A stretch of 64,000 bases of DNA from Pseudomonas cichorii (GCF_018343775.1 NZ_CP074349.1:3834001-3898000), one strand, 5' to 3'. Numbered from the stretch's first letter, positions 1 to 9,719 are shown. Translations and numbers: made by a program. The notes: generated by a model not told the origin, from the letters alone.

Positions 1-570
1 GGCAACCAATGCAATGGCCAGACCGTATTGCATGACGTGACCAACTGCTACATCGACTCGCCGAAACGCCTGGTGGGTGCGGTGGGCCTGGACAATCTGG
101 TCATCATCGATACGCCGGACGCCTTGCTGATCGCCGATGGCACGCGCAGCCAGGACGTGAAAATCATCGCCCAGGAACTCAAGCGCCAGGGTCACGATGC
201 CTATCGCCTGCACCGCACCGTCACCCGGCCATGGGGCACTTACACCGTGCTCGAAGAAGGCAAGCGCTTCAAGATCAAACGTATCGTGGTTCGCCCGCAA
301 GGCTCGCTGTCACTGCAGATGCACCACCATCGCAGCGAACACTGGATCGTGGTCAGCGGCATGGCACGGGTCACCAATGGCGAGCGGGAATTCATGCTCG
401 ACACCAATGAGTCGACCTTCATCAAACCCGGCCACACGCACCGTCTGGTCAATCCGGGAGTCATCGATCTGGTGATGATCGAAGTCCAGAGCGGCGAGTA
501 TCTGGGGGAAGACGACATCGTGCGTTTCACTGACATTTATGGCCGGGCACCGGAAGCGGCCAAGGCATGA
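1..570 (+). CDS. pslB: Mannose-1-phosphate guanylyltransferase / mannose-6-phosphate isomerase, C-terminal part (PslB)
   Basis: The frame is open from the first base, so the gene starts upstream of the window; about 189 codons remain. The visible part is the type II phosphomannose isomerase cupin: a tyrosine/tryptophan-containing VTRPWGTY entry motif, a QMHHHRSEHW metal-binding stretch and a GHTHRL motif, which are standard for bifunctional enzymes of the AlgA/PslB/WbpW family. Such enzymes interconvert fructose-6-P and mannose-6-P and make GDP-mannose from mannose-1-P in the cytoplasm. The downstream pslD-pslK genes assign this copy to Psl polysaccharide precursor supply rather than alginate. 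The nucleotidyltransferase half lies outside the window. The 143-base gap to pslD contains no gene. Confidence 0.93.
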   Translation, partial: GNQCNGQTVLHDVTNCYIDSPKRLVGAVGLDNLVIIDTPDALLIADGTRSQDVKIIAQELKRQGHDAYRLHRTVTRPWGTYTVLEEGKRFKIKRIVVRPQGSLSLQMHHHRSEHWIVVSGMARVTNGEREFMLDTNESTFIKPGHTHRLVNPGVIDLVMIEVQSGEYLGEDDIVRFTDIYGRAPEAAKA

Positions 571-713
571 AGTTCGACGGTAAGGACACCATGGCACGTA
601 CACACACAACGATGAGGAACTGAACCACCACGCACTGGACAGGCAGTACCGGCCAACATGATTTCTTTACCCGAAAGGGAGCCTTATTCGTGCATGACAG
701 GAGTTCAGGACCG

Positions 714-1490
714 ATGAAAAGCATTCTGCTGTTAATCAGCGTATTGCTGCTAAGCGCTTGCAATACCCCCGCCAGGGTCGGCTTGCCCGATGACGAGGCC
801 CAGATAGAGGCCGGTCAGGCGGCTGGCCGGGCTCTGGCGGGCAAACCCTTGCCACCGGAACGGATTCGCCCCGGAGATACCTTGCGTATCGTGCGCAATA
901 CCGGGGAGGCGCCATCCATATCGGCGTTCACCGCCAACTCCATCTATGAGCTGACGCTTTTTCAAGTCCTCAATGACGGGACCTTTTCCTATCCCTACAT
1001 CGGTACGGTCAAGGCGGCCGGCCTGACCCTGCCGCAATTGAACGACGTACTGGAAAGCAAGCTCAAGGATGTCTATCGCGAAACCGCCCTGACCATCAAT
1101 ATTTCCCAGTCACCGGGCAATACCGTCTTCGTGGGCGGCGCGGTACGCAACTCGGTCACTCTGCCAGTCAATGTGGCCACCAATCTGGAGCAGGCCCTGG
1201 TCGGCGCCGGCGGGGTCGCACTGGATGCAGATGCCCGTCAGGTGGCGCTGCTGCGCCTTGAAGAAAACGGCCTCTACAAGACCTACTTTTTCGATTACAG
1301 CAAGTTTCTCTGGGCAGACGCCGGTGGTCCTCGAGCACCGGTCCTGCTGCAACGCGGCGATGTAGTGTTCGTCCCCAAATCCTCGGTCGGAAACAAGGTG
1401 GACGGTGTCAACCTGTACTTCAACCAGTTGATTCCTTTCGCGAAATCGATAGGTCTGGGCATGAATTACGAGTTGCGTAACAACAACTAA
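714..1490 (+). CDS. pslD: Polysaccharide export outer-membrane lipoprotein PslD (Wza/OPX family)
   Basis: A 258-residue protein of the OPX family, which forms or gates the outer-membrane exit for exopolysaccharide. The ATG at 714 is preferred over an in-frame GTG at 690 because it directly begins a signal peptide (MKSILLLISVLLLSAC) ending in a lipobox LSAC with the lipidated Cys at residue 16, and AGGAG lies ten bases upstream. A Poly_export/BexD domain (around residues 45-120, RIRPGDTLRI start) is followed by a SLBB-type segment (VFVGGAVRNSVTLPV). Length matches P. aeruginosa PslD (about 256 aa). It pairs with PslE downstream as the outer and inner membrane halves of the export path. Family and locus assignment are secure; no structural data here. 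Confidence 0.93.
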   Translation: MKSILLLISVLLLSACNTPARVGLPDDEAQIEAGQAAGRALAGKPLPPERIRPGDTLRIVRNTGEAPSISAFTANSIYELTLFQVLNDGTFSYPYIGTVKAAGLTLPQLNDVLESKLKDVYRETALTINISQSPGNTVFVGGAVRNSVTLPVNVATNLEQALVGAGGVALDADARQVALLRLEENGLYKTYFFDYSKFLWADAGGPRAPVLLQRGDVVFVPKSSVGNKVDGVNLYFNQLIPFAKSIGLGMNYELRNNN

Positions 1491-1506
1491 TCGTCAGGGA
1501 AAAGAC

Positions 1507-3498
1507 ATGATCAATATCCGTTCATTTCGCGATCTGCTACGCCTGTTTTTTATCTTCAAGCGCGAAGTAAAGATCACCGTGATGGTGACCTTCGTCATCG
1601 TCATTCTGGGCGCGTTCCTGCTGCCCAACCGTTATGAGTCCACCGCGCTGTTGCTGGTCAAGCCCGGTCGTGACACCAGCACCGTGCCCATCGAGCTGTC
1701 AGACCGCCAGGCGATCGTGGTGCCCAACGGCCTTCGTGACCCGTTGCTGGACGAAGAGCGCATGCTCACCGGTCGCCCGATCATGCGTATGGTGGCCGAG
1801 AAGTACCTGAACGAGCTGTCCAAGATCGAGCCTGAAACCGGCGTCATGGCTTCGGTGAAAAACGGCATCAAGTACGTCGTGCGCTCGATCTTCGAGGCGG
1901 GTCACAGCGTGCTGCAATTCCTGGGACTTGCGGAAAAGCGCACGCCGGTCGAGCGCATGGCCGAAGACCTGGAGAAGAACTTCAAGGTCCGTCACGAACA
2001 GGGCTCATCGGTGATGGAGCTGACCTTCACCTGGAATGACCCGGTGACCGCGCAGATCGTGCTCAAGACCTGGATCGATGAATACCAGTTGCAACGCACC
2101 AAGACCCTGGGACGCGTCAGCCTGTACGGATTCTACGAAACCGAAGTCAAGGCGATTGGCGCCAACATCATTTCGTACAAACAACAGATCCAGGGCTATC
2201 TGAACCAGTTGGGTGCAGTGAGCATTTCCCAGCGCCTGGCCGATACATCCCAGGGCCTCAATGACCTGCGTACCGAACGCAACAACACCATCCGCGCCAT
2301 CGCCTCCACCAAGGCCGGACTCGACACGCTGAAGACACAGCTGGCCGCGCAACCCAAGACCGTCTCGGCAGGCCGTGAGCTGGCGTTGAACCCCAACCGC
2401 CAGGACCTGCAAAACCGTATCAACGGCAAGGAAGTCGAGCGTCAGGAACTGCTGCGCTCGTTCAAGGAACAGGCGCCACCGGTGCGTGCCGCCAACGAGG
2501 AAATCAACAACCTCAAGCAACTGCTCAAGGAACAGGACGCAACCATCCAGCGCTCCGAAAGCATCACGCCAAACCCTATCTATAACCGCATGCAGAACGT
2601 GTATGCCGATCAGCAGACCAGCTACGCCCGCCTGCAAACCCAACTGGCACAGCAGAACGCGCAACTGGCCCAACTGGAAAGCGACCGTCAGTTGGCACTG
2701 AAACTGGAGCCTGAGCTTTCGCGCTTGCAGAACGAGCTGGATGCCGCCCAGAAAAGCTACGCGCTCTACACCGACAGCCTGGAAAAGGCGCGCATCGACC
2801 GCGAACTGGATAACAGCCAGATCAGCAACATCGCCACCATCGAAGACGCTACGTTCAACGCCAGCCGGGTCTTCCCGAAAAGTCTGTTGATGCTGCTGCT
2901 GGCCTTCCCGTTGAGCGTTGTCGTGGGTTTCCTGGCGTTGTACTTCTTCTACTTGCTGGATCAGCGCATCCACGATGGCGACAAGATCGAAGGACGTTTT
3001 GGCGTACCGGTCTGGACCAGCCTTCCGGATCTGGAACGTGCCCAGGATCGCAGTGCAGCCCTGACGGCCAACCTGCACCGGATCTACGGCATCCTGCCTC
3101 TGGGTCAGGTTGCGCAAAAAGGCCTGGCCATCGGTTTTACCTCCGTGCATAGGGGCGAAGGGGTGAACTTTGTCATCTCGCGCCTGAGTACGCTGCTGAC
3201 CGAACAAGGCCATAGCGTACGCACTGAAGGCCGTGGGCCGGCCAAACCGGGAGAGATCGTGTTGATCAATGCTTCGGGTGTTTACGGCAACCAGGAGGCT
3301 TTTGTCCTGCTGCGAGATGCCGATCAGATCGTGTTGGTGGTGCGTGCCGAGCAGACCACCGTGCCGATGCTCGAAGATGCCCTGACCACCCTGAACACTG
3401 CGTTCAAGAAGGTCGACGGCGTGATCCTCAACCGTCGCCGCTTTGAAGTACCGGAGCACGTCCTGAAGTTCCTGAAGCGCATCGGGAGCCGTGCCTGA
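1507..3498 (+). CDS. pslE: Wzz-type polysaccharide co-polymerase PslE
   Basis: 663 residues, matching P. aeruginosa PslE (about 662). An N-terminal Wzz segment has a membrane helix near residues 23-40 (TVMVTFVIVILGAFLLP) and a second helix near 458-482 (LLMLLLAFPLSVVVGFLALYF); between them lies a long periplasmic coiled-coil-rich region with many Gln/Glu/Leu. The cytoplasmic tail resembles the Rossmann part of BY-kinases but the P-loop position reads SVHRGEGVNFV, without the GK[ST] needed for ATP binding, and no tyrosine cluster is visible at the C-terminus. It should set chain length and work with PslD in export. It starts 16 bases after pslD and overlaps pslF by one base. Confidence 0.92.
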   Translation: MINIRSFRDLLRLFFIFKREVKITVMVTFVIVILGAFLLPNRYESTALLLVKPGRDTSTVPIELSDRQAIVVPNGLRDPLLDEERMLTGRPIMRMVAEKYLNELSKIEPETGVMASVKNGIKYVVRSIFEAGHSVLQFLGLAEKRTPVERMAEDLEKNFKVRHEQGSSVMELTFTWNDPVTAQIVLKTWIDEYQLQRTKTLGRVSLYGFYETEVKAIGANIISYKQQIQGYLNQLGAVSISQRLADTSQGLNDLRTERNNTIRAIASTKAGLDTLKTQLAAQPKTVSAGRELALNPNRQDLQNRINGKEVERQELLRSFKEQAPPVRAANEEINNLKQLLKEQDATIQRSESITPNPIYNRMQNVYADQQTSYARLQTQLAQQNAQLAQLESDRQLALKLEPELSRLQNELDAAQKSYALYTDSLEKARIDRELDNSQISNIATIEDATFNASRVFPKSLLMLLLAFPLSVVVGFLALYFFYLLDQRIHDGDKIEGRFGVPVWTSLPDLERAQDRSAALTANLHRIYGILPLGQVAQKGLAIGFTSVHRGEGVNFVISRLSTLLTEQGHSVRTEGRGPAKPGEIVLINASGVYGNQEAFVLLRDADQIVLVVRAEQTTVPMLEDALTTLNTAFKKVDGVILNRRRFEVPEHVLKFLKRIGSRA

Positions 3499-4676
3499 TG
3501 CAAATTGCCCTGCTCGCCCCGCTGCCACCGGAGCAGAACGGTATCGCCGATTATGCCGGGCATCTCAAGCATGCCCTGCAAGAGCTGGGCGTGCAGGTGC
3601 GCACGCCCTTGCAGGGGATCGGCAACGATCCTCGCCAGGCCGAACAACGTGTCGCCGAAACCGACTGGAGCGGCATCGACCTGGTCCATGCCGAGCTGGG
3701 CGGCGGACGGCTGGCAGAATTTCAGGCATTGCGGGCGTTGCGTCAGCGCTTCCCTCATTTGCCACTGACCGCCACCGTGCATGATCCGGAGCGTCTTGTA
3801 TGGCGCCGGGAAAAACTGCCATGGCCATTATCCCTGGCCAGCAACATGCGCTCTCCCCTGCCGGAAATCGCCACGGTACTGGCCGACCCGTTATGCCTGC
3901 GCGAAGAGCGTCAACTGGCAAGAAGCATGACCCGTCTGATCACCCTGACTCAGGCCGGCAGTCAGAGCCTGAAACAGCGCATGGGACTGGAGCAGTCGCA
4001 GATGGCCGTGATCAGTCATGGCAACCTGGCAATCGAACCGGTGCCATTGCCGGCCTTGCAGCCTCTGCGGTTGCTGTATTTCGGCTTCATCTATCGCGGC
4101 AAGGGTATCGAGGATCTTCTGGATGCTCTGGCCAATGTCTTTGTCGCCCAGCCGCAATTGCGTTCCACTGTGCGACTGACACTGGCCGGTGGCAGCGAAC
4201 CGGAAATGGCCTTCGGGCCGTCGGGCAGCTATCTGGATCAGTTGCGTCTGCGCATCCGGCAACTGGGTCTGGCGGACCTGGTGGACTGGCAACTCGACCT
4301 GCCCGCCGAACAGATCGCCCATGTCATCCAGGCCCATCATGTGATGGTCCTTCCCTATCGCGAGTCCAGCAAACTGAAGCTTCTGGGCAAGCTGCGCGGC
4401 ACCAGCGGCGCGCTGTCATGGGCCACCGCCTGCGGTCGCGGAGTCATCACGTCGGATGCCCGCTCGTTTGCCGAAGAAGTCTCCCATGGCAACGGCATGA
4501 TCTACCCTCAGGGCGATGTAGCGGCCCTGACCGAGGCATTGAATCGTATCTGCGCGGCACCACGGATGGCCATCGAGTGGTCCGAAAACGCTACGCGCAT
4601 AGGCAAGACCCGGGTCTGGAGTCAGACGGCAGAACGTTTCAGGGATGTATTCCGGCAGGCATGCGAGGTGAACTGA
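3498..4676 (+). CDS. pslF: Family 4 glycosyltransferase PslF
   Basis: 392 residues, GT-B fold, GT4-like. The N-terminus has the typical MQIALLAPLPPEQNGIADY donor/acceptor loop with a glycine turn; the second Rossmann half starts near residue 190 (LRLLYFGFIYRGKGIEDLL). The late region (VLPYRESSKLKLLGKLRG) is a divergent version of the retaining-transferase signature. Its position (overlapping pslE by one base and one base before pslG) and length match PslF of P. aeruginosa (395 aa). It acts on the inner face of the inner membrane, adding one sugar (mannose, glucose or rhamnose in the known Psl repeat) to the lipid-linked unit. Which sugar is transferred cannot be read from sequence. Confidence 0.88.
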   Translation: MQIALLAPLPPEQNGIADYAGHLKHALQELGVQVRTPLQGIGNDPRQAEQRVAETDWSGIDLVHAELGGGRLAEFQALRALRQRFPHLPLTATVHDPERLVWRREKLPWPLSLASNMRSPLPEIATVLADPLCLREERQLARSMTRLITLTQAGSQSLKQRMGLEQSQMAVISHGNLAIEPVPLPALQPLRLLYFGFIYRGKGIEDLLDALANVFVAQPQLRSTVRLTLAGGSEPEMAFGPSGSYLDQLRLRIRQLGLADLVDWQLDLPAEQIAHVIQAHHVMVLPYRESSKLKLLGKLRGTSGALSWATACGRGVITSDARSFAEEVSHGNGMIYPQGDVAALTEALNRICAAPRMAIEWSENATRIGKTRVWSQTAERFRDVFRQACEVN

Positions 4677-4677
4677 T

Positions 4678-5994
4678 ATGCGGCGCACATCAAGATCATG
4701 GCTGGCCATCGCGGTACTGCTGACAAGCGCGATGACTCTGGGAACCGTCGCTCAGGCAGCGACCGTTCTGCAGGCACCGCGCGCGGTGGTCTGGAAGGAC
4801 TTTCTGGGCGTCAACGTGCAGTTCCAGTATTTCGCCCCGGAGAACTATCAGCAGCAGATGGAGCGTCTGGACGCACTGGGGCTGAACTGGGTGCGACTGA
4901 CCATTCACTGGCCAATCATCGAGCCGGTCCAGGATCAGTACAACCTCACGGATCTTGATAACGCCATGGCTGCCATCAAAAGCCATCGCTACAACACCCT
5001 CGCCTATCTGGTGGGCTCGGCCCCCTTCGCCAGCAGTTCGGTTTCTACCGCGGCGAGTCGTGATCAGTATCCTCCGCTGGACTTCAACGTCTTCGCCTCA
5101 CGCATGGCGGCACTGGCCCAGCGTTATCCTCATGTCGGCAACTGGCAGGTCTGGAATGAGCCAAACATCATCTGGCTGCCCCAGGCCGACCCGGTTGCCT
5201 ACAGTAATCTGCTGTTCACCACCGCCAATGCGATCCGTTCTGTCATGCCGGACAAGACCATCGTGACAGCCGGCATGGCCTACTACAGCCAGATGCAGCA
5301 CCGCTCGGGCTACATGCTGCAGACGCTGGTGGAAAACGGCTTGGGTTCGCAGAACATTGTGGCGGCCTATCACCCTTACTCCGAATACCCCGAAGGCGAC
5401 TCGGTCGCGGATCGGGATTTCCTGGTGCGCTCCAATGCCATGAACCAGTTGCTGCACAGCAATGGCGTGTCACAGGTCTGGGCCACCGAATGGGGCTGGT
5501 CGAGCTATGCCGGCCCGGTGGAAATGCAGGCCATCATCGGCACTCAGGGCCAGGCCGACTACACCCTGCGCCGCCTGGCACTGATGAGCGCCCTGGATTT
5601 CCAGCGCATCTTCCTGTTCAACCTCAGCGATCTGGACGAACGCGCCAGCGCCCGCGATCAGGGTTACGGCCTGCTCGATCTGCAAGCCAACCCCAAACCG
5701 GTCTATACCGCGCTGCAAAACTTTCTGAACATCACCGGGCCGCGCCTGGAGCCAGCCGCCCCGCCAACCGTCAGCACTGTCCCCAATGACCTGTTTGCCG
5801 TGCCATGGACACGCAGCGACGGCAAACGCCTGCTGATGTTCTGGAGCGCCACCGGCACCACCTTGAATTTTCCGCAAATCCATGAGGGCATCGTGCATGA
5901 CCCGCTGACCGGCACCCACATTCCATTATCCGGTAGCCAGGGCATCAGCCTGGCCCTTAAACCCACCCTGCAAATTCTGGAATGGAATCCATAA
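4678..5994 (+). CDS. pslG: Psl-specific glycoside hydrolase PslG (GH39-like)
   Basis: 438 residues with an N-terminal signal peptide or anchor (cleavage likely after AQA near residue 27), then a TIM barrel. The acid/base is Glu161 in NWQVWNEPN and the nucleophile is Glu271 in VWATEWGWS, the two signatures of clan-A hydrolases and close in position to the catalytic residues known for P. aeruginosa PslG. A C-terminal beta-sandwich follows after residue about 345. PslG is a periplasmic endoglycosidase that trims Psl and influences biofilm disassembly. The gene is embedded in the operon, one base after pslF and two bases before pslH. Confidence 0.92.
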   Translation: MRRTSRSWLAIAVLLTSAMTLGTVAQAATVLQAPRAVVWKDFLGVNVQFQYFAPENYQQQMERLDALGLNWVRLTIHWPIIEPVQDQYNLTDLDNAMAAIKSHRYNTLAYLVGSAPFASSSVSTAASRDQYPPLDFNVFASRMAALAQRYPHVGNWQVWNEPNIIWLPQADPVAYSNLLFTTANAIRSVMPDKTIVTAGMAYYSQMQHRSGYMLQTLVENGLGSQNIVAAYHPYSEYPEGDSVADRDFLVRSNAMNQLLHSNGVSQVWATEWGWSSYAGPVEMQAIIGTQGQADYTLRRLALMSALDFQRIFLFNLSDLDERASARDQGYGLLDLQANPKPVYTALQNFLNITGPRLEPAAPPTVSTVPNDLFAVPWTRSDGKRLLMFWSATGTTLNFPQIHEGIVHDPLTGTHIPLSGSQGISLALKPTLQILEWNP

Positions 5995-5996
5995 TC

Positions 5997-7220
5997 ATGC
6001 GAATTCTATGGACACTGCCTTACCTGCCCTGGCCCACCACCAGCGGTGGCAAGACCCGCGAGTACCATCTGCTGCGCAATCTGGCGGCACGCGGGCACCG
6101 CATCACCCTGCTGGTGCAATCCAAGACCCCGCTGGACGATGCCTGTCGCAGCGCCCTGGAACCCTGGCTGGAACGCCTGATCGTCATTGACCGGCGCCCG
6201 CTGCTCAGCCTGCGCACCCTGCTGGCCGTGGCCTTCGCGCCACCGCCGATGCTGGCCAGCGTCAACGGTTATGCACCGGAACTGGAACAGACTTTTGAAA
6301 AGCTGATCGAAGAAGACTGGGACATCATTCAGCTCCAGCACACCTATGCCTTTCAACCATTTGAAGGGCCGCTAAAGCGCTCAGGCAAACCATTCGTGCT
6401 CACTGAGCACAATGTCGAATCGGCGCTGGGCGCGGCGAGTTATGACCGTCTGCCCCGCTGGGCCAGCTTCTTTGCCGTCTATGACCGCTGGCGCTACCGG
6501 CGCTGGGAACTGCGGGTTTTCCGCCAGACCAGCGAGCTGGTCGCAGTCACCGAAGAGGATGCCAAGGTGCTTTCGCGCCTGAGTGGCCGGGCCACGTCCA
6601 TCGCGGTCAACAGCGTGGATTGCAGCTACTACGCCAATGTTCATGCAGACCGCTACAACCGCCGCCTGCTGTTCATCGGCAACTACGAATACGGCCCTAA
6701 CGTGGATGCCATCGAGTGGGCGCTGGACGAAATCATGCCACTGGTCTGGGAGCTGTCACCCACCGTGCGCTTTGCCGTGGGCGGTTTTGGCATGCCCGAG
6801 TCCTGGCGCGAGCGCTGGCCCGACCAGCGCATCGAATGGCTGGGTTTCGTGCCGGACCTGCGAGCCCTGCAAAGCAGTTCCTCAATGTTTTTCGCGCCCC
6901 TGCGCCAGGGTGGCGGCTCGAAGCTGAAGATTCTGGAGTCCATGGCTGCCGGCCTGCCCGTGGTCACGACCGGGCAAGGCGTTTCAGGCCTGGACGTCAC
7001 CCATGGCGAGCATTACCTTGGCAGCGAAGAACCAGCACAACTGGCGCGTCTGATCGCCGACAACATCGACAGCCCTGCACGCCTCATCCAGATAGGCGAA
7101 GCCGGACGTGCCTACGTGCGCTCACGGCACGACTGGTCGGTTTCGGCCGCCCAGCTGGAAGGCATCTACACCCGAATTTCGCCCCCAAGCAAGGATCTCG
7201 CACATGCGTATCGGACTTGA
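5997..7220 (+). CDS. pslH: Glycosyltransferase PslH (GT4/GT1-like)
   Basis: 407 residues from the ATG at 5997; an in-frame ATG at 5982 lies inside the end of pslG, and the MRILWTLPYLPWPTTSGGK start is the usual N-terminus of this family. The glycine-rich loop SGGKTREYHL and the retaining-transferase EX7E region (FAPLRQGGGSKLKILESMAAGLPVV, broken here only for orientation: Lys-Ile-Leu-Glu-Ser) are clear. It overlaps pslI by 17 bases. Role: cytoplasmic-face sugar addition during assembly of the Psl repeat. The specific donor sugar is not determinable here. P. aeruginosa PslH is of similar length (about 402 aa). Confidence 0.88.
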   Translation: MRILWTLPYLPWPTTSGGKTREYHLLRNLAARGHRITLLVQSKTPLDDACRSALEPWLERLIVIDRRPLLSLRTLLAVAFAPPPMLASVNGYAPELEQTFEKLIEEDWDIIQLQHTYAFQPFEGPLKRSGKPFVLTEHNVESALGAASYDRLPRWASFFAVYDRWRYRRWELRVFRQTSELVAVTEEDAKVLSRLSGRATSIAVNSVDCSYYANVHADRYNRRLLFIGNYEYGPNVDAIEWALDEIMPLVWELSPTVRFAVGGFGMPESWRERWPDQRIEWLGFVPDLRALQSSSSMFFAPLRQGGGSKLKILESMAAGLPVVTTGQGVSGLDVTHGEHYLGSEEPAQLARLIADNIDSPARLIQIGEAGRAYVRSRHDWSVSAAQLEGIYTRISPPSKDLAHAYRT

Positions 7221-8304
7221 TTACCGCGCTGCGGCCGGTTACCCCGTCAGCGGCATCGGCCGCCAGAACTTCGCGCTGGAAGAAGCCTTTCGTGCTCACC
7301 CCGATGTGCAACTGCAATTGTTCGGGGTTGCCCCTTATGATCATCCGATCCGGCGCCTGATCCACACGCCACGATGGGCCACCCCGCTCAACTCCGTGCA
7401 TCGCCTGCCGGATCGTCTGGGCTTTGAAGGCCTGTACCTGCCCAAGGCCTTGCGCGACACCGAAGTCCAGATCTACGTTGCCAATATCAACATGGGTTTG
7501 CCGCTGGGGCGCAAGCCTTCCAACGTACGCTACGTGCTGCAGTTGCATGACCTGTTCCAGATCACCCAGAAGAACAATCATGGCTCGCGCCTCAAGGCCG
7601 CGTTCTATCGCCTGACCGACTACCTTTCGATTGCCTACTCCCTGAGAGTCGCCGATGTGGTGTGGGTACCCTCGCAATTCACTGCCAATGAAGTCATCCG
7701 CCTGTTCCCCTCAGCCAGGAAAAAGCTGCGCATCGTGCCGCTGCTGGTTGAAGGCTTCAAAGATGAGCCAGCGGACATTGCCGCATTGCAATTGCCCGAG
7801 CGGTACTGGCTGTGTGTCGGTACCCGGGAGCCGCGCAAGAACATTGCCTGGTTCGTTGACGCCTGGCAGAACGCCCGCCTGCAGTTCCCCACCGTGCCGG
7901 ACCTGGTACTGGTCGGTGGTAGCGAACCCTTGAACGAGTCCCAGCGCCGCCTGCCAGGATTGCATGTGCTCACCGGCATCAGCGACAGCGAATTGCATGC
8001 GGTCTATCGCAACGCTGATCGCCTCTGGCAACCCTCGTATGCCGAAGGCTTCGGACTGCCAGTGATCGAGGCCCTCAAAGTCGGTACGCGGGTTGCGGTA
8101 GCCACCGGCTCGTCTCTGGATGAAATCACGCCACCGGACAGCCCGCGATTCTCGCCCACCAACAGCCCGGCACTGGTGCAACTGATGGGTGAACTGTCCA
8201 CGGCCCCTGAAGAGGACCCCGAAATCTCAAGGACCTGGGCGACCTATTACGCTCCCGAAGCTTTCTACAAACGCCTGCATGAAGCTCTCGAGGAGTTGCG
8301 CTGA
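7204..8304 (+). CDS. pslI: Glycosyltransferase PslI (GT4)
   Basis: 366 residues. The ATG at 7204 starts the characteristic MRIGLDYRAAAGYPVSGIG N-terminus; longer in-frame starts lie within pslH and add non-homologous residues. The second domain shows VGTREPRKNI and the EX7E signature in YAEGFGLPVIEAL (Glu-Gly-Phe-Gly-Leu-Pro-Val-Ile-Glu), typical of retaining mannosyl/glucosyl transferases. It overlaps pslH by 17 bases and pslJ by one base, indicating translational coupling. Length equals P. aeruginosa PslI (367). It acts on the cytoplasmic side of the membrane on the lipid-linked Psl repeat. Confidence 0.89.
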   Translation: MRIGLDYRAAAGYPVSGIGRQNFALEEAFRAHPDVQLQLFGVAPYDHPIRRLIHTPRWATPLNSVHRLPDRLGFEGLYLPKALRDTEVQIYVANINMGLPLGRKPSNVRYVLQLHDLFQITQKNNHGSRLKAAFYRLTDYLSIAYSLRVADVVWVPSQFTANEVIRLFPSARKKLRIVPLLVEGFKDEPADIAALQLPERYWLCVGTREPRKNIAWFVDAWQNARLQFPTVPDLVLVGGSEPLNESQRRLPGLHVLTGISDSELHAVYRNADRLWQPSYAEGFGLPVIEALKVGTRVAVATGSSLDEITPPDSPRFSPTNSPALVQLMGELSTAPEEDPEISRTWATYYAPEAFYKRLHEALEELR

Positions 8305-9719
8305 TGCCGGTAGCGATGCCACTCGGATTGTTTTTCGGCCTGGTCTTCGGAGTCCTGATCTGGCTGCTGCCAGCCTCCAAGGTCCTGCTGATAGCGGTCG
8401 GGACAGCGTCCATCATTACCGTAATCCGCCAGCCCGTCCGCGGGTTGCTGCTTTTCTGTGTGATCGGTGCCTTCATTCCCTATTCCACGGTACAGATCGG
8501 TATTCGCACCACGGTATCCGAAGCCCTGATCATGCTGACCTGGGCCAGCTATCTGTTGCAGGCCATGTTCTTCGAGCAGCACCGCGTGCCGAAGATGATG
8601 CGTACCGAGCGTCTGTTGCTGGCGCTGATGCTGTTCAGCGCTTTCCCGTTCCTGATCGGCCAGCTCACCATCGTTTCCGACGGCAACGGCCCGATCAACT
8701 GGGTACGCTGGCTGTTCAACCTGTCAATCCTGTTTCTGGTGCCGCGTCTTCTGCACGATGGCAAGACACTGGAGCAGGTGATCATCGCGATACTCACCGG
8801 CACCCTGATGATGCTGGTGCTGTCGATTCCGACTTATGTCATCAGTGGTTCGGCGTCGGCCATAACGCCGATTCTGGCGATCATGGGTTACGGCGGCCTC
8901 GACGTGTTGAGCGAGAGCCTGCTGTCGCTGTCCAGTCGCATGGGTTCACCGTGGCTGCACCCCAACGTGGCCGGTGGCGCCATGGCGATGATCCTGCCGA
9001 TTGCATTCTGCTTCGGTATCACCCGCAGCGGCGGGCCGCGCTCCCTGGGCCTGCTCGTTGCGGCACTGGGCGCCATCGGCCTGCTGCTGACCGGCTCACG
9101 GGGCGCACTGGTGAGCCTGATGGCAGTCATGCTGTGGATGGCGCGTCGCCGCCTGCCGTATCTCGGTCGCCTGCTGATAGGGGGCGCCATCGGGGGCGTG
9201 CTGTTGCTGATGTTCTATCCGCCGTTGCAGGACCGTCTCATGGGACTGTTCAGCAACGACGACACCAGTACCGCCATCCGCTTCCTGGAGTACACGCACT
9301 TCCCGCAGGCCATGGCCCTGTTTCCGTTCGGCATCGGTTTCAAGATCGACCCTCCCGTGCCGGGCTACACCCAGTTCGGTATTTCCAACCTGTGGCTGAA
9401 CTTCATCTACAAGATGGGCATTCCCGGCATGTTGCTGTTCATTGCCGTCACCCTGAGCTGGTGGAAGGAAGTACGCCCGACACCCGGCAAGATCACCCTC
9501 ACCCCTGACAACGCCATTGGCCTGGGTTGCACGGTCGGCGTGCTTTCTGCGCTGTTCAGCGGTCTGTTCGATCACTATTTCAGCTTTACCAGCGTGCTGG
9601 TCGCACTGTTCTGGCTGTTCGTCGGCATCAGCCTGCATGAAGCCAAGCGCCTGCGCACCAAGGCTGCTAGCCCTTTGAAATCCCCCGCCGCCTCAACCGA
9701 CCTGGGAACACCGCAATGA
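8304..9719 (+). CDS. pslJ: Polytopic membrane protein PslJ (O-antigen ligase/Wzy-like)
   Basis: 471 residues with about ten or more hydrophobic helices, beginning at residue 5 and running to about residue 445. A long loop between helices around residues 190-220 (SSRMGSPWLHPNVAGGAMAM) fits the periplasmic loop of Wzy/WaaL proteins, and LLTGSRGALVSL is the usual motif of the O-antigen ligase/polymerase family (PF04932). It is the candidate polymerase for Psl repeat units. Start overlaps the stop of pslI (TGATG). Length is close to P. aeruginosa PslJ (about 478). Confidence 0.88.
   Translation: MPVAMPLGLFFGLVFGVLIWLLPASKVLLIAVGTASIITVIRQPVRGLLLFCVIGAFIPYSTVQIGIRTTVSEALIMLTWASYLLQAMFFEQHRVPKMMRTERLLLALMLFSAFPFLIGQLTIVSDGNGPINWVRWLFNLSILFLVPRLLHDGKTLEQVIIAILTGTLMMLVLSIPTYVISGSASAITPILAIMGYGGLDVLSESLLSLSSRMGSPWLHPNVAGGAMAMILPIAFCFGITRSGGPRSLGLLVAALGAIGLLLTGSRGALVSLMAVMLWMARRRLPYLGRLLIGGAIGGVLLLMFYPPLQDRLMGLFSNDDTSTAIRFLEYTHFPQAMALFPFGIGFKIDPPVPGYTQFGISNLWLNFIYKMGIPGMLLFIAVTLSWWKEVRPTPGKITLTPDNAIGLGCTVGVLSALFSGLFDHYFSFTSVLVALFWLFVGISLHEAKRLRTKAASPLKSPAASTDLGTPQ

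Noticed and set aside
2005-3528. Long minus-strand frame antisense to pslE
   Set aside because: Gln/Val-rich composition with no domains; GC codon bias artefact of the real plus-strand gene.
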